Origin: Sulfurimonadaceae bacterium
GTDB taxonomy: Bacteria > Campylobacterota > Campylobacteria > Campylobacterales > Sulfurimonadaceae
Direction: 5' to 3'
Assembly: GCA_028685945.1 (NCBI GenBank)
Contig: JAQUCZ010000047.1
Location: 1-7,229 of the forward strand
Length of the DNA stretch: 7,229 nucleotides
Each line of letters begins with the position of its first letter. Positions within the stretch are counted from its first letter, which is position 1. This document shows, one piece after another, positions 1 through 4,105 of this stretch. Under the pieces are notes generated by a model. That model did not search any database. It worked only from the letters and a program-made list of their open reading frames with translations, and had not been told where the DNA came from. Both the position numbers and the translations under genes were made by a program.

Positions 1-44
1 AAGTTTGAGATAACTTGAAATGTGGTTGATTTTTTCATGGCGTA

Positions 45-50
45 ATTATA
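45..50 (-). promoter_or_regulatory. possible -10 box firing out of the left edge
   Basis: The minus strand reads TATAAT, a perfect -10 hexamer, preceded by TGGT, which is nearly an extended -10. No good -35 is seen. Expected initiation is about 7 bases on, next to the ATG at 38-36, so the transcript would be leaderless or belong to an RNA gene outside the window. In AT-rich DNA a single TATAAT can arise by chance. Confidence 0.3.
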
Positions 51-53
51 ACC

Positions 54-82
54 AAAGGGGAATAACGGAAAAGGGGGAATAA
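54..82. repeat. short direct repeat AAAGGGG(G)AATAA, two copies
   Basis: The sequence AAAGGGGAATAA at 54-65 recurs as AAAGGGGGAATAA at 70-82, differing by one extra G. The copies start 16 bases apart, about one and a half helical turns. They stand out as G-runs in an otherwise AT-rich spacer, just upstream of the possible minus-strand -10 at 45-50. They could be a protein-binding site or simple duplication; nothing else in the window repeats them. Confidence 0.4.
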
Positions 83-143
83 AAAGAAAAGAACAATAGT
101 TTTTTTTAGTTTTTAAATAATTTTGCTTGCTCGAAGATATCTT

Positions 144-168
144 GGGATAAATAGCAAAAAGTTATCCT
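144..168. repeat. inverted repeat upstream of the coiled-coil gene promoter
   Basis: GGATAA (145-150) and TTATCC (162-167) are perfect inverted repeats separated by 11 bases; a G-T pair (144/168) extends the stem to 7 bp. There is no T-run after it, so it is not a terminator. It ends about 20 bases upstream of the putative -10 at 188-193 and could be an operator, but there is no independent support. Confidence 0.35.
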
Positions 169-184
169 TGAGTTGTAGATTTTG

Positions 185-193
185 TGATAGAAT
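185..193 (+). promoter_or_regulatory. extended -10 promoter of the zapB-like/zapA-like pair
   Basis: TGATAGAAT at 185-193 is an extended -10: TG, one base, then TAGAAT, five of six matches to TATAAT. Initiation would fall near position 200, leaving a leader of about 24 bases before the ATG at 224. A weak TTGAGT at 168-173 is 14 bases upstream, too close for an ideal -35. Campylobacterota sigma-70 promoters commonly lack a -35. Confidence 0.5.
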
Positions 194-223
194 AATACTT
201 TAAATCTAGGATGGCATGACAAA

Positions 224-454
224 ATGGAACATAATATAACGGAAAAATTAGCACAAAGAGTTGAGGAGATATTGTATAACTACAATAATGTAAAGCAAGA
301 AAACGATGCGCTTCGTACGGAACTTGTGACGCTCAAGGCAGAGCGTGAACTTAAAAATCAAGAGATTCAAAGACTCAACGATCAAAATACTATGAAAGAT
401 TTGGAAATTGAAGAGATTGTCAATAAAATAGAAAGCATTTTAGGGTCAAACTAG
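224..454 (+). CDS. small coiled-coil protein, ZapB-like (putative cell division factor)
   Basis: This is a 76-residue acidic protein predicted by eye to be one continuous coiled coil: from about residue 7 to 73 hydrophobic residues recur at heptad spacing, with no Gly or Pro until the C-terminal LGSN tail. Length, the N-terminal EKL..RVEEIL pattern and the QEN/ALRTEL/LK core recall E. coli ZapB, which bridges ZapA and MatP at the division ring. The similarity is mainly of coiled-coil type, so the function is inferred. The next gene begins one base after its stop and has a ZapA-like layout, which supports the reading. The frame is closed upstream by TAG at 188-190 with no alternative ATG, GTG or TTG before 224, so the start is firm. 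AGGA at 208-211 is 12 bases upstream, longer than ideal. It could instead be a generic structural coiled coil. Confidence 0.7.
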   Translation: MEHNITEKLAQRVEEILYNYNNVKQENDALRTELVTLKAERELKNQEIQRLNDQNTMKDLEIEEIVNKIESILGSN

Positions 455-455
455 T

Positions 456-680
456 ATGAGCAAAAAAATAAGCTTGCGCATAGGGTCTGTTTTGCACGAT
501 GTCGTAGTCGAGGAGCCTTTTTACGACTTTTTGGTTAAACAGGTTGCGCAAGATTTTAATATAAGCGGCAATAATGATCTGAAGGTGCTTCTAAAAGCAT
601 ATGTCAAAAAAAATCATGAACTTTTTATACAAGAACAAAAGATGAGAGAACTCATTCTGAAATTAGAAAATCAAAATTAA
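456..680 (+). CDS. small protein with ZapA-like layout (putative cell division factor)
   Basis: This 74-residue protein has an N-terminal stretch with beta-hairpin character (ISLRIGSVLHDVVV, about residues 5-18), a helix (EEPFYDFLVKQVAQDF, 19-34), a short Gly/Asn turn, and a long charged C-terminal helix (about 41-73) likely to form a coiled coil. ZapA proteins, which crosslink FtsZ filaments, share this order: a V-x-I-x-G strand, a helix, an L-x-x-L-x-A helix and a C-terminal coiled coil. Sequence identity is low, so ZapA is an inference, and a family-unassigned small protein is the alternative. The ATG lies one base after the preceding stop (TAG then T then ATG), implying translational coupling. 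AGGG at 442-445 is a Shine-Dalgarno at 10-base spacing. The gene is followed by the tRNA promoter, and no terminator is evident before it. Confidence 0.65.
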   Translation: MSKKISLRIGSVLHDVVVEEPFYDFLVKQVAQDFNISGNNDLKVLLKAYVKKNHELFIQEQKMRELILKLENQN

Positions 681-704
681 TTTCAGAATATATTAAGCTT
701 TAGG

Positions 705-713
705 TGCTATAAT
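705..713 (+). promoter_or_regulatory. extended -10 promoter of the tRNA-Arg gene
   Basis: TGCTATAAT at 705-713 is a perfect extended -10. Initiation near 719-721 gives a 5' leader of about 14 bases before the mature tRNA end at 735. The same nine bases occur at the hpt promoter (minus strand, 2079-2087) and at the promoter near 7081. No -35 is evident, as is usual for Campylobacterota. Confidence 0.8.
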
Positions 714-734
714 TTCACCCTACAAAAAATGTAT

Positions 735-811
735 GCGTCCATAGCTCAGCTGGATAGAGCACCGGTTTGCGGTACCGGCGGTCAGGAGTTCGAATCTCTT
801 TGGGCGTACCA
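735..811 (+). tRNA. tRNA-Arg, anticodon GCG
   Basis: A complete cloverleaf of 77 nt including an encoded CCA can be drawn. The acceptor stem is 735-741 with 801-807 (GCGTCCA/TGGGCGT), with G-T pairs at the first and fourth positions. The D-arm is GCTC/GAGC (744-747, 757-760). The anticodon stem CCGGT/ACCGG (762-766, 774-778) encloses the loop TTGCGGT, placing anticodon GCG at 769-771. The variable loop is CGGTC, and the T-arm AGGAG/CTCTT holds TTCGAAT. The discriminator is A808, then CCA 809-811. Arg identity is supported by A in the D-loop after GG (position 20) and C35/G36 in the anticodon. GCG would read CGC and CGU. Most bacteria read these with ACG edited to inosine, so a genomic G34 is noteworthy. 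Confidence 0.95.
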
Positions 812-844
812 TTCTTTATAGAAATCTCCTAAAATTTACTTACT

Positions 845-867
845 AAAAAAATTTCTTTTTCAAAGAA
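845..867 (-). terminator. weak terminator candidate downstream of trpA
   Basis: Read on the minus strand, TTCTTT-GAA-AAAGAA (867-853) forms a 6 bp hairpin with a three-base loop, followed by A and seven T residues (851-845). The T-run is good, but the stem has a single G-C pair, so strength is doubtful. It lies about 45 bases beyond the trpA stop. Confidence 0.3.
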
Positions 868-886
868 CCTAATTTCTTCATAGAAT

Positions 887-914
887 GTTAAAAGCAGATT
901 GCTCCGCTTTTAAC
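887..914. terminator. hairpin between tRNA-Arg and trpA, possible bidirectional terminator
   Basis: GTTAAAAGC (887-895) and GCTTTTAAC (906-914) form a perfect 9 bp stem. Inside it, after one mismatch, two more pairs close a four-base loop (TTGC). On the plus strand a fairly T-rich tail (TGTTTATCTCATTTTT, 915-930) follows, suiting termination of the tRNA transcript. On the minus strand the A/T part of the stem itself could provide a U-tract. The trpA stop codon (910-912) lies inside the stem. Confidence 0.5.
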
Positions 915-1650
915 TGTTTATCTCATTTTTAATTATTCTCGCAAGTTCGCTGCATCGTGCTATTTTTTGGGTGTAGTTGAGAGTATCGTCTAAAAGAATA
1001 GAAACAAACGCACTTCCCACGATGACGCCGTCGGCTCCTTTTACTTTCTCTTTTGCCGTGTGTTGATTAACGCCGAAACCTACATGTACGGGAGTTTGCG
1101 TAAAGCTTTTGATGTTGCTAATTGTCTCTTGCAAATCTTCGCTTGCACCCGAACCCGTGATTCCTGCATAGGCTACGAGGTAGATGAATTTTTTGGCATC
1201 TTTGACGATCTCTTCGATCCTCTCTTTTGTATCGGTCGGTGCGACAAAGCTAATGTTTGCAATATTGTTTGCGTCAAAAAGCTCTTTATATCTCAATGTT
1301 TCTTCGTGGGGAAGGTCGGGTATGATCAGCCCCGTAACGCCGAGTTTCGAGGCGTGCGGCAGTAGTGTAGTGAAGTTTTGCTGGAAAAAGCTGTTAAAGT
1401 ACCCCATCCATAAGGTGTCGATTTTGGGAGCTACCGCTTCGGATATTTCAAGCAGATGTTTGAATTTAAACCCGAGTTCAAGGGCTTTGTGATTTGCCTT
1501 TTCTATAAGCGGTCCGTCCGCGACGGGATCGGAAAAGGGAACACCGAGTTCAAGCATGTCGACGCCGTTTGCGCCCAATGCCAAAGCAAGGTCGATACTA
1601 AAAGATTTTTCGGGATATCCCGATGTGATGTATGCTACTAAATTTTTCAA
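910..1650 (-). CDS. trpA: tryptophan synthase alpha chain
   Basis: TrpA cleaves indole-3-glycerol phosphate to indole and glyceraldehyde 3-phosphate and passes indole to TrpB, the last step of tryptophan synthesis in the cytoplasm. The 246-residue product shows the TIM-barrel signatures: LELGVPFSDPVADGP with the two catalytic acids at E34 and D45 (E49 and D60 in E. coli), LIIPDLPHEE (108-117), the phosphate-binding AGITGSG (162-168), VGFGVN (190-195) and a late GVIVGSAF. The start is TTG at 1650-1648. The in-frame codon before it is the hpt TAA stop, so no upstream extension is possible, and the next internal ATG (M32) would delete part of the barrel. GGA about 8 bases upstream is a weak Shine-Dalgarno. 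Compared with typical TrpA (about 260-270 residues) roughly 15 N-terminal residues, the usual first helix, are missing. trpB is not in the window; the neighbour is an Hpt gene. Confidence 0.97.
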   Translation of the reverse strand: MKNLVAYITSGYPEKSFSIDLALALGANGVDMLELGVPFSDPVADGPLIEKANHKALELGFKFKHLLEISEAVAPKIDTLWMGYFNSFFQQNFTTLLPHASKLGVTGLIIPDLPHEETLRYKELFDANNIANISFVAPTDTKERIEEIVKDAKKFIYLVAYAGITGSGASEDLQETISNIKSFTQTPVHVGFGVNQHTAKEKVKGADGVIVGSAFVSILLDDTLNYTQKIARCSELARIIKNEINS

Positions 1651-2052
1651 TTATTTTTCCAAGTCGGGGATTTTTAGTAAAGAGAAATTTATTTTGCTGA
1701 GCGGATTGTCGAGTCTTAGATCGTCTTGCCATGTTGCAAACATATCGCTGACGTTTAAAAGCCAAGCGATTGTTTCCTCGTTTGCGGGAGTTTCTCTCTC
1801 TCTGAGTGTTTCAAGTTCACTCTCTACAAACGCCGCAAGTTTCGTCATTGGAATGATTTTTAAAAAACCGGACGCAGACTTGATGTTATGAAACACCCTG
1901 AAAAGCTCGTTGATACTCCGTTTGTAGGCGGCGGGTTTTGCGAGGTCCAAAATCATAACCTCCATACTCTCGACCATCATGGAGTAGTGATCTAAAAATT
2001 CGTCTACTATTTCAAAATCAAAACCAGCATCCAAATCGCTTCTTACGCCCAT
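1651..2052 (-). CDS. stand-alone Hpt (histidine phosphotransfer) domain protein
   Basis: The 133-residue product is essentially one Hpt four-helix bundle (about residues 12-110). The phosphorylation motif is FHNIKSASGFL, with H55 as the phospho-accepting histidine and K58, S61 and G62 at the conserved positions (family pattern HxxKxxSxxxG). Such proteins shuttle phosphoryl groups between receiver domains or sensor kinases in the cytoplasm; the partners are not in this window. No kinase or receiver domain is attached. The start is ATG at 2052-2050. AGGAG (2067-2063) is 10 bases upstream, and a second ATG at 2057-2055, at a better spacing, opens only a four-codon ORF (MAWA) in another frame. 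The TAA stop is immediately followed by the trpA start codon, so the two are co-transcribed. The C-terminal tail (about 111-133) is not obviously part of the fold. Confidence 0.88.
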   Translation of the reverse strand: MGVRSDLDAGFDFEIVDEFLDHYSMMVESMEVMILDLAKPAAYKRSINELFRVFHNIKSASGFLKIIPMTKLAAFVESELETLRERETPANEETIAWLLNVSDMFATWQDDLRLDNPLSKINFSLLKIPDLEK

Positions 2053-2062
2053 GCCATAAATT

Positions 2063-2067
2063 CTCCT
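2063..2067 (-). promoter_or_regulatory. Shine-Dalgarno of hpt, with a competing upstream ATG
   Basis: AGGAG on the minus strand lies 5 bases before an ATG at 2057 (mini-ORF ATG GCA TGG GCG TAA, ending at 2043) and 10 bases before the hpt ATG at 2052. The two starts are in different frames and overlap. Only the 2052 start gives the full Hpt protein. Confidence 0.55.
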
Positions 2068-2078
2068 ATATGGTTTGG

Positions 2079-2087
2079 ATTATAGCA
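2079..2087 (-). promoter_or_regulatory. extended -10 promoter of the hpt-trpA operon
   Basis: On the minus strand the nine bases read TGCTATAAT, an ideal extended -10 identical to that of the tRNA gene. Initiation near 2072 leaves a leader of about 20 bases that includes the AGGAG Shine-Dalgarno. No clear -35 is seen. Confidence 0.8.
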
Positions 2088-2096
2088 GTTTTTGGT

Positions 2097-2102
2097 TAAA
2101 AT
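2097..2102 (+). promoter_or_regulatory. possible distal -10 for the panB operon
   Basis: TAAAAT (five of six matches), preceded by TGGT, faces panB. If used, transcription would begin near 2109 and the panB leader would be about 175 bases long and contain all three hairpins of this spacer. It is weaker than the hpt promoter and may be chance. Confidence 0.25.
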
Positions 2103-2127
2103 TCTTTTTATCGACTGATGTTACGCA

Positions 2128-2209
2128 CTTTATGAGCAAAGCCCATAAAGCGGCAGGGACAAAATGTCCCTACAACCCCCTAAAGCTACCCGTATCTTAC
2201 CGATACGGG
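2128..2209. repeat. cluster of three hairpins, REP-like element or structured leader
   Basis: Three stem-loops sit in 82 bases. CTTTATG/CATAAAG (2128-2134, 2144-2150) has a 9-base loop. AGGGACA/TGTCCCT (2155-2161, 2165-2171) has an AAA loop. CCCGTATC/GATACGGG (2189-2196, 2202-2209) has a TTACC loop. The last two are GC-rich against an AT-rich spacer and have no T-run on either strand, so they are poor terminators. The 2151-2173 part ends in CCCTAC, which resembles dispersed REP-type palindromes seen in many bacterial genomes. That comparison is from memory and should be treated as inference. Confidence 0.6.
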
Positions 2210-2248
2210 AGAAAAAGGCACAAGATGTTCGTTCTTACAAAATGTGTG

Positions 2249-2254
2249 TATGAT
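2249..2254 (+). promoter_or_regulatory. possible proximal -10 of the panB-ruvB operon
   Basis: TATGAT (five of six matches), preceded by TGTG, lies 31 bases before the panB ATG; initiation near 2261 would leave about 25 bases of leader with the AGAGG site. The TG is one base out of register for a true extended -10. It is the better placed of two candidates (the other is at 2097). Confidence 0.4.
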
Positions 2255-2285
2255 CAGTTTTAAAAAACAAAAAAGAGGTTTCATA

Positions 2286-3077
2286 ATGACTAAGAAAATG
2301 ACAGTAACTTCGATACAAAAAACAAAAGGGGAAAAACCTTTGGTGATGGTGACGGCGTATGACGCTTTGTTTGCCCGTTTGCTTGGAGAGAGTGCCGATA
2401 TTTTACTTGTGGGTGACAGCCTCAATATGAGTTTTTCAGGGAAAAAAGATACGCTCAGTGCAACGATGGATCAGATGCTCTATCACACCGATGCAGTTTG
2501 CAGCGGTTCGCCCGAAAGTTTTGTAATTTGCGACATGCCGTACGGAACCTATACGACAAAAGAGGAAGCGCTTGCCAATGCACTTCGCGTTTACAGAGAA
2601 ACGGCAGCGGATGCGGTGAAAATCGAAGGGGGTATTCAAAAAGCGGAGATAGTCAAACATCTTACCTCAAACGGGATAGCGGTATGCGGGCACATAGGTC
2701 TTTTACCGCAGTTTGTGCGTTTTGAAGGCGGTTATAAAGTCAAAGGAAAAACGCAGCAAGAGGGCGTAAAACTGATCGAAGATGCCCGTGCCATCGAGGA
2801 TGCAGGAGCTTTTTGTATCGTGATAGAAGGGGTAAAAGCAGAAATTGCCGCCGAGGTGGCAAAATCCGTTTCGGTACCCGTAATCGGGATCGGAGCGGGT
2901 GCGGGCGTTGATGGTCAGGTGCTTGTATTTTCCGACATGCTCGGACTGTTTGAAGCGTTTACGCCAAAATTCGTCAAAAAATATCTCGAGGGTGCAGCAT
3001 TGGTTAAAGAAGCTATGGCATGTTACAAAGATGAGGTGCAAAAGCGTGCATTTCCTCAAGATATCCATACCTATTAA
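2286..3077 (+). CDS. panB: 3-methyl-2-oxobutanoate hydroxymethyltransferase (ketopantoate hydroxymethyltransferase)
   Basis: PanB transfers a hydroxymethyl group from 5,10-methylenetetrahydrofolate to 2-oxoisovalerate, giving ketopantoate, the first committed step of pantothenate and coenzyme A synthesis in the cytoplasm. The 263-residue length is typical. Mg-binding and catalytic residues match the E. coli enzyme: D44 in LLVGDSLNM, D83 in VICDMPYGTY, E114 in AVKIEGG and the catalytic E181 in IVIEGV. H136 is in the conserved CGHIGLLPQ segment and the late GIGAGAGVDGQ loop is present. The open frame extends to an ATG at 2244, adding 14 residues (MCMISFKKQ...), but the ATG at 2286 has AGAGG 7 bases upstream and matches the family N-terminus, so it is chosen. 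The gene is first in an operon with ruvB 11 bases downstream. panC and panD are not in view. Confidence 0.97.
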   Translation: MTKKMTVTSIQKTKGEKPLVMVTAYDALFARLLGESADILLVGDSLNMSFSGKKDTLSATMDQMLYHTDAVCSGSPESFVICDMPYGTYTTKEEALANALRVYRETAADAVKIEGGIQKAEIVKHLTSNGIAVCGHIGLLPQFVRFEGGYKVKGKTQQEGVKLIEDARAIEDAGAFCIVIEGVKAEIAAEVAKSVSVPVIGIGAGAGVDGQVLVFSDMLGLFEAFTPKFVKKYLEGAALVKEAMACYKDEVQKRAFPQDIHTY

Positions 3078-3088
3078 GAGCTTACTCA

Positions 3089-4105
3089 ATGGATAACAGA
3101 CTTGTAGAGATAGAAAAGTTTAGTGCCGAAGAGGTACTAGAAACCTCGCTTCGCCCCGATGTATGGAGTGAATATATAGGGCAAGAGCAGATCAAAAAAA
3201 ACCTCGGCGTATTTATAGAAGCAAGCAAAAAACGCAACGAGGCGCTTGACCATGTTTTGTTTTTCGGACCTCCGGGGCTTGGAAAAACAACTTTGGCGCT
3301 GATTATTGCCAATGAAATGGAAGCAAGCATCAAAGTGACCGCCGCGCCGATGATAGAAAAAAGCGGCGATTTGGCGGCGCTGCTTACCAATTTGGAGGAG
3401 GGGGATATCCTTTTTATCGACGAGATTCACCGTCTTTCCCCTGCGGTGGAGGAGATACTCTACTCTTCGATGGAAGATTACCGCATCGATATCATTATCG
3501 GCAGCGGTCCTGCGGCACAAACGGTGAAAATCGATCTGCCCCGTTTTACCCTTATAGGTGCCACGACACGTGCGGGGATGCTCTCAAATCCGTTACGGGA
3601 TCGTTTCGGTATGCATTTTCGGATGCAGTTTTATACCCCCGAGGAGCTAGCACTCATCGTGTCCCAAGCGGCGAAAAAACTTTCAAAATCTATAGAGCAC
3701 ACAGCCGCTTTGGAGATTGCAAAACGAAGCAGAGGAACACCCCGTTTAGCGCTGCGTTTGCTTCGCAGGGTGCGTGATTTTGCCGACGTAGCGGAGGAGA
3801 TTTCGATCAGCCACGATACCACGCGTTATGCATTAGAGCAACTCGGCATCAATGCACACGGGTTTGACGAGATGGATATTCGACTGCTCCATCTTTTGGC
3901 ATCCTCCAACGGTCGTGCTATCGGCTTAAGTACCATAGCCGCGGCTTTAAGCGAAGACGAGGGAACGGTCGAGGATGTTTTGGAGCCGTATCTTATTGCT
4001 AACGGCTATTTGGAGAGAACCGCCAAAGGGCGCCGCGCAACACGTGCGACCTACGACGTGCTCGATCTGCAAACACCGCATCAAGAAGGGGTTCTTTTTT
4101 CATGA
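3089..4105 (+). CDS. ruvB: Holliday junction branch migration ATPase RuvB
   Basis: RuvB is the hexameric AAA+ motor that, with RuvA, drives branch migration of Holliday junctions in recombination and fork repair. The 338-residue protein has full family length. Visible motifs in order: the N-terminal LRPDVWSEYIGQ, Walker A GPPGLGKTT (60-68), Walker B DILFIDEIHRL (106-116; D111, E112), the RuvA-contacting hairpin region (about 126-150), sensor 1 GATTRAG (157-163), the arginine finger in NPLRDRFG (R170), sensor 2 RGTPR (215-219), and a C-terminal winged-helix DNA-binding domain ending ...GYLERTAKGRRAT. All key residues are intact. AAGAG, overlapping the panB stop, provides a Shine-Dalgarno 8 bases before the ATG. 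The stop overlaps the next start as ATGA. The partner ruvA is not adjacent, which is common in this phylum. Confidence 0.98.
   Translation: MDNRLVEIEKFSAEEVLETSLRPDVWSEYIGQEQIKKNLGVFIEASKKRNEALDHVLFFGPPGLGKTTLALIIANEMEASIKVTAAPMIEKSGDLAALLTNLEEGDILFIDEIHRLSPAVEEILYSSMEDYRIDIIIGSGPAAQTVKIDLPRFTLIGATTRAGMLSNPLRDRFGMHFRMQFYTPEELALIVSQAAKKLSKSIEHTAALEIAKRSRGTPRLALRLLRRVRDFADVAEEISISHDTTRYALEQLGINAHGFDEMDIRLLHLLASSNGRAIGLSTIAAALSEDEGTVEDVLEPYLIANGYLERTAKGRRATRATYDVLDLQTPHQEGVLFS

Larger units (their letters stand above)
1..223. other. AT-rich intergenic spacer upstream of the small coiled-coil gene
   Basis: No convincing complete gene is visible here. The stretch contains a possible outward-facing minus-strand -10 box (45-50), two near-identical short direct repeats (54-65 and 70-82), long A and T tracts (78-125), a 10-base palindrome AAGATATCTT (134-143), an inverted repeat GGATAA/TTATCC (145-150 and 162-167) and the promoter of the gene starting at 224. 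On the minus strand an open frame starts with ATG at 38-36 and reads MKKSTTFQVISN to the window edge. Twelve codons are too few to call it a gene. Confidence 0.6.

Noticed and set aside
735..811. Integration of a mobile element at the tRNA gene
   Set aside because: No partial copy of the tRNA 3' end, integrase or foreign gene follows; the next gene is trpA.
1060..1891. Plus-strand open frames of about 60-110 codons opposite trpA and hpt
   Set aside because: They lie antisense to well-supported genes, their products look unlike real proteins (Cys/Phe/Ser-rich, low complexity), and they have no ribosome-binding sites or promoters of their own.
2189..2209. CCCGTATC/GATACGGG hairpin as an intrinsic terminator
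   Set aside because: Neither strand has a T-run after the stem, and the flanking genes diverge from this spacer, so no transcript is expected to end here.
2128..2209. CRISPR array
   Set aside because: The three palindromic segments differ in sequence and spacing; there are no identical repeats or spacers and no cas genes.
2075..2263. 62-codon plus-strand frame across the hpt/panB spacer
   Set aside because: It runs through the hairpin cluster, lacks a Shine-Dalgarno and resembles no family; the stretch is better explained as non-coding structure.
2244..2285. Upstream ATG extending PanB by 14 residues
   Set aside because: The extra residues are not family-like, and the ATG at 2286 has a well-placed AGAGG and gives the typical 263-residue length.
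2186..2425. Minus-strand frame over the panB start
   Set aside because: Antisense to the strongly supported N-terminus of PanB and without any initiation signal.
2703..3520. Minus-strand frames of 102-128 codons opposite panB and ruvB
   Set aside because: Shadows of the real genes; Cys- and His-rich translations with no recognisable domain.
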